The position numbers and the translations under genes are program-made. Positions 61,801-64,000 of a stretch of DNA of 64,000 bases are shown piece after piece. The notes under the pieces were generated by a model. The model did not search any database and had not been told where the DNA came from. It saw nothing but the letters and a program-made list of their open reading frames with translations. How positions within the stretch are numbered: position 1 is the first letter of the stretch; each line of letters begins with the position of its first letter. This stretch comes from Tenacibaculum dicentrarchi (GTDB taxonomy: Bacteria > Bacteroidota > Bacteroidia > Flavobacteriales > Flavobacteriaceae), in NCBI RefSeq assembly GCF_900239345.1, contig NZ_OESZ01000047.1, positions 52,943 through 116,942 of the forward strand. The letters run 5' to 3'.

Positions 61801-64000
61801 ACGATTGTTACAAGCGCTCTAAGCAAGGCAAATTTCCGCTCTTATGCCTCTAGAGAAAACATGATTGATCATATTACCATTTCTAACGAACTTACCAATA
61901 ATTACCTATTAGGTTCTGAAAAAGTACACTATGAATTTTACAATAATCTGTACGAAAAAACAACTTCTGATCACTTTCCTGTTTCTGTTCGTTTACAACT
62001 TAATGATGTTGTTGAAGCTCCTCAAGTAATTATTAAAATAGCCGATGCAAGAACCAAAGTTAGTGGTGAAATAGTTAGTATAACAGGAATTTTAACAGTT
62101 GCAGATCAGTTTGCAGGATCGGCTTATATTCAAGATGAAACTGGTGGAATTGCTATTTTTGATGATAAAATTCACGGCGAAGGAAAATTTAAAATAGGCG
62201 ATCAAATTACTGTAAAAGCAACAAAAAGCACGCATAATGGGCAAATTCAGTTAATCAATGTTATTTCTGCTGTAGCTAGTACAACCGCAGTAAACCCTAT
62301 AATCCCGAAGGTAATTACACTTGCTGAATTAGCAAATCATCCTGGTGAATTAGTTCAAGTTTTAAATCCTAGTTTTCCACTTCCAGGGAGTATGATTTTT
62401 GGAAATTCAAATATTGAAATTACCGATGCCTACAATAATAAAGCACAAATAAGAATTGATGCTGATGCAAAAGAACTTACAGGTTTAGCACAGCCAGAAA
62501 ATTGCGACCAAATTACAGGTGTGGTAGGCAGATATAATGCTACGCTACAAGTATTACCAAGATTAAAAAGTGATGTAAGCTGTGCCAAGCAATATGAGCA
62601 CCCAAGTTCTGTAAATGACGCTATTGCTAAAGATAAAACCTTAGATATTGTTACTTGGAATATTGAGTGGTTTGGAGATCAGACCAACTCACCTGCAGCT
62701 GGCAATCCAAATTCAGATGAAATTCAGAAAGAAAAAGTAAAGGAAGTATTGCTTGGTTTAGATGCCGATGTAATTGCTGTTCAAGAAATTGCTGATATTG
62801 TTTTATTCCAAAAACTTGTAACTGAATTACCTGCCTACGATTTTATTTTATCGGATGCTGTTTCGTATCCTAATAATACTACAGGAGTAACTCAAAAATT
62901 AGGTTTTATCTATAAAAAATCAGTTGTAAATTTTAAAAATAGCAGCCCTTTATTAAAAGCAATTCATCCGTATTATAACGGAAATGATGAAAGCGCTATT
63001 CAAGATTTCCCGCATCCTAGTAAAGCTAGTTTTTTTGCCAGTGGGCGATTGCCTTTTTTAATGACTGCCGATGTTACTTTAAATAACATCACAGAAGAGT
63101 TTAGTTTTATCGTTTTACATGCCAGAGCAAACAATAATAGTGATGCTCAAAACAGGTATGATATGCGTAAGTATGATATCGAAGTGCTAAAAAAAGAGCT
63201 TGACACTAATTTTTCGACAAAAAATGTCGTTTTATTAGGTGATTATAATGACGATGTCGATCAAACAGTTGTAAGGGTAAACACAAGCACATCTACCTAT
63301 GATGCCTTTATACAAGACCCTACTAATTATACCATTACAACAACAGCTTTAAGTAAGGCTGGTTTCCGTTCATATCCGTCTTTCCCTAACCTGATTGACC
63401 ATATTACCATTTCTAATGAGCTTAACGACAATTATTTGTCAGGTTCTGAAAAAGTCCATTATGAACTTTATAACAATGAATACACCAAAACAGCTTCCGA
63501 TCATTTACCTGTTTCTATACGTTTAAAATTTACAGGGAATTACACGGTAAAATACACCGCAGGAAATAACGGAACAATTACAGGAAATTTAACCCAAACT
63601 ATTGAAGAAGGAAAAGCAACATCCGAAGTAAAAGCGATTGCAAATACTGGTTATGAATTTGTAAAATGGAGCGATAATAATACTTCGGAAACGAGAACCG
63701 ATATCGCCGATGCTGATAAAGAATTTAAAGCAGAATTTGTAAAAACTGTAGTTGTCGTTAAAAATTACACGGTAAAATACACCGCAGGAAATAACGGAAC
63801 AATTACAGGAAATTTAACCCAAACTATTGAAGAAGGAAAAGCAACATCACAGGTAAAAGCTATTGCCGATGCAGGTTATGAATTTGTAAAATGGAGCGAT
63901 AATAATACTTCGGAAACGAGAACCGATATCGCCGATGCTGATAAAGAATTTAAAGCAGAATTTGTAAAAACTGTAGTTGTCGTTAAAAATTACACGGTAA
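58888..64000 (+). CDS. giant secreted protein with lamin-tail, FN3, OB and two EEP nuclease domains (runs off right edge)
   Basis: At least 1704 residues, one open frame to the window end. Signal peptide LLIAFLLSIFYSFSP. Lamin-tail domain 1 at ~56-235 (INEIDVDQKGRDTNEFIELY), FN3 ~251-338, lamin-tail domain 2 ~344-527, OB-like domain ~531-730, EEP nuclease 1 ~737-1037, OB-like domain 2 ~1045-1235, EEP nuclease 2 ~1250-1547, then 75-residue repeats resembling divergent InlB B-repeats from ~1552. Both EEP units keep NIEWFG, VQEI, LHARA, GDYNDD and SDHfPV/SDHlPV, the metal and catalytic residues. An extracellular or surface DNase/phosphoesterase is likely. A type IX sorting domain would be expected beyond the edge. 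Confidence 0.87.
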   Translation, partial: MNLFHSKKTPLLIAFLLSIFYSFSPIPSYYKAANFIEPETTTYYPPKVSETLRRTPITIMINEIDVDQKGRDTNEFIELYDGGTGNTSLSGYSIVLFNGGNDKSYKTFDLTGHKTTADGYFVIGSSTVANVNFTPTKFSLQNGADAIALYHADASKFSYGSPVTTTDLVDAVVYDTDDKDDTGLLALLNLNQPQVNEHGKKDKENHSSQRVINGSGGLRNTNTYTQATPTPGKENTDGSSTTPPTNTDTEAPAAPSNLTASNITETQVTLTWEIATDNIGVSHYQIFNGTVNLGNTSNTTFNLTGLTANTTYSFTVKAIDDATNSSLASNTVSATTLESTTNNTPITIMINEIDVDQKGTDTNEFIELYDGGAGNTSLDNHTIVLFNGGKDKSYKTIDLTGHKTTADGYFVIGNSTVANVNLVEFAKNGIQNGADAIALYHADASEFHNGTPITTNNLVDAIVYDTNDNDDTGLLILLNANQPQVNENAKDDKDRHSLQRIVNGSGGLRNTDTYTQARPTPGKENTTVFPIPSLTTITIAAARAKNDGDEIQVKGILTVTDQFAGAAYIQDATGGIAIFDKDVHGKGKFKIGDEITVQAFKATDKSQIQLINIVGISNHGAATNPIVPKEITLNELAAHPAELVKISNPIFPSPGNMFFGNSNYRIFDNNNNTANLRIDIDVNGITGLAQPQSCSEITGVVGRYYNFQLIPRLTSDINCAKKYQHPPLDHDKISKDKTLDIVTWNIEWFGDEKKSPAAGKPNSDEIQKEKVKQVLLNLDADIIAVQEIIDIDLFKELIAELPAYDFILSDAVSYPNSTSGMPQKLGFIYKKSVVNLKSSTPLLKAIHPYYNGDDQSALQDFPDPKKSRFFASGRLPFLMTADITIDNQTKEVNFIVLHARANTSAAKAQSKYDMRKYDVETLKKELDANFPTKNIVLLGDYNDDVDQTVVANDVIGNATTYDAFVQDASNYTIVTSALSKANFRSYASRENMIDHITISNELTNNYLLGSEKVHYEFYNNLYEKTTSDHFPVSVRLQLNDVVEAPQVIIKIADARTKVSGEIVSITGILTVADQFAGSAYIQDETGGIAIFDDKIHGEGKFKIGDQITVKATKSTHNGQIQLINVISAVASTTAVNPIIPKVITLAELANHPGELVQVLNPSFPLPGSMIFGNSNIEITDAYNNKAQIRIDADAKELTGLAQPENCDQITGVVGRYNATLQVLPRLKSDVSCAKQYEHPSSVNDAIAKDKTLDIVTWNIEWFGDQTNSPAAGNPNSDEIQKEKVKEVLLGLDADVIAVQEIADIVLFQKLVTELPAYDFILSDAVSYPNNTTGVTQKLGFIYKKSVVNFKNSSPLLKAIHPYYNGNDESAIQDFPHPSKASFFASGRLPFLMTADVTLNNITEEFSFIVLHARANNNSDAQNRYDMRKYDIEVLKKELDTNFSTKNVVLLGDYNDDVDQTVVRVNTSTSTYDAFIQDPTNYTITTTALSKAGFRSYPSFPNLIDHITISNELNDNYLSGSEKVHYELYNNEYTKTASDHLPVSIRLKFTGNYTVKYTAGNNGTITGNLTQTIEEGKATSEVKAIANTGYEFVKWSDNNTSETRTDIADADKEFKAEFVKTVVVVKNYTVKYTAGNNGTITGNLTQTIEEGKATSQVKAIADAGYEFVKWSDNNTSETRTDIADADKEFKAEFVKTVVVVKNYTV
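63541..64000 (+). repeat. 225-bp in-frame tandem repeats (75 residues each)
   Basis: Units start at 63541, 63766 and 63991 with nearly identical DNA (each opens TACACGGTAAAATACACCGC where visible). The protein unit contains YTVKYTAGNNGTITG and GYEFVKWSDNN, like divergent InlB B-repeats. The array continues past the window. Confidence 0.9.

Overview
The window looks like a chromosomal segment of a marine-type member of the Flavobacteriaceae (Bacteroidota), possibly close to Tenacibaculum or Polaribacter. The grounds are strong A+T richness, promoter -7 boxes of the TAnnTTTG type, absence of clear Shine-Dalgarno sites, and the protein set (class II ketol-acid reductoisomerase, split MetH, an aspartokinase/homoserine dehydrogenase carrying an N-terminal acyltransferase-like domain, alpha-2-macroglobulin). 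Genus level is inference.

Layout. 1-4128: the 5' part of a PLP amino-acid decarboxylase (minus, runs off the left edge), an OstA/LptA-like protein and a class III aminotransferase (plus). 4384-11569 (minus): branched-chain amino-acid operon ilvD-ilvB-ilvN-ilvC-ilvA, preceded by a 20-residue Ile/Val-rich leader peptide and an attenuator hairpin. 11788-13716: a Fic AMP-transferase with operator-like repeats and an overlapping secreted protein. 13845-18141 (minus): leuA-leuC-leuD-leuB. 18272-19831: an unknown helical protein. 19836-24965 (minus): metF and a two-gene methionine synthase behind a SAM-I riboswitch. 25050-36453 (minus): a sulfate assimilation block (cysM, cysE, ferredoxin-NADP reductase-like protein, cysG-N, cobA, sulfite reductase, cysN, cysD, cysH, DUF2061) with an Rrf2 regulator. 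35287-41396 (minus): methionine/threonine block metZ-like, trifunctional MetX-like/AK/HSD fusion and metY-like, behind a second SAM-I riboswitch. 42204-50935: an FAD monooxygenase with a DnaJ-like zinc finger, a 1829-residue alpha-2-macroglobulin lipoprotein, miaE and a DUF4268 gene.

50966-52360 is mnmE. A 5.95-kb integrated element (52342-58314) sits exactly at its 3' end, bounded by perfect 19-bp direct repeats that include the last mnmE codons and stop. It carries an excisionase-like protein, a tyrosine recombinase, two small DNA-binding proteins, a RepA-like ATPase and a Toprim primase-like protein. I see no relaxase and no obvious cargo, so it resembles a minimal integrative element or satellite. 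A 9-bp iteron array forming a 17-bp perfect inverted repeat lies between ATPase and primase. After the element come the displaced mnmE terminator, a REP-like repeat and the 5' part of a very large secreted protein with two lamin-tail domains, two complete endonuclease/exonuclease/phosphatase domains and 75-residue tandem repeats that runs off the right edge.

How it works together: sulfate is activated (CysDN), reduced (CysH, siroheme sulfite reductase with CobA/CysG supplying siroheme) and fixed into cysteine (CysE/CysM) or homocysteine (MetY/MetZ acting on activated homoserine from the fusion protein). MetF/MetH then complete methionine. SAM riboswitches, an attenuator and a candidate Rrf2 operator give the regulation visible in the DNA. 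Two dispersed non-coding repeat families (three copies each) occupy several intergenic gaps.
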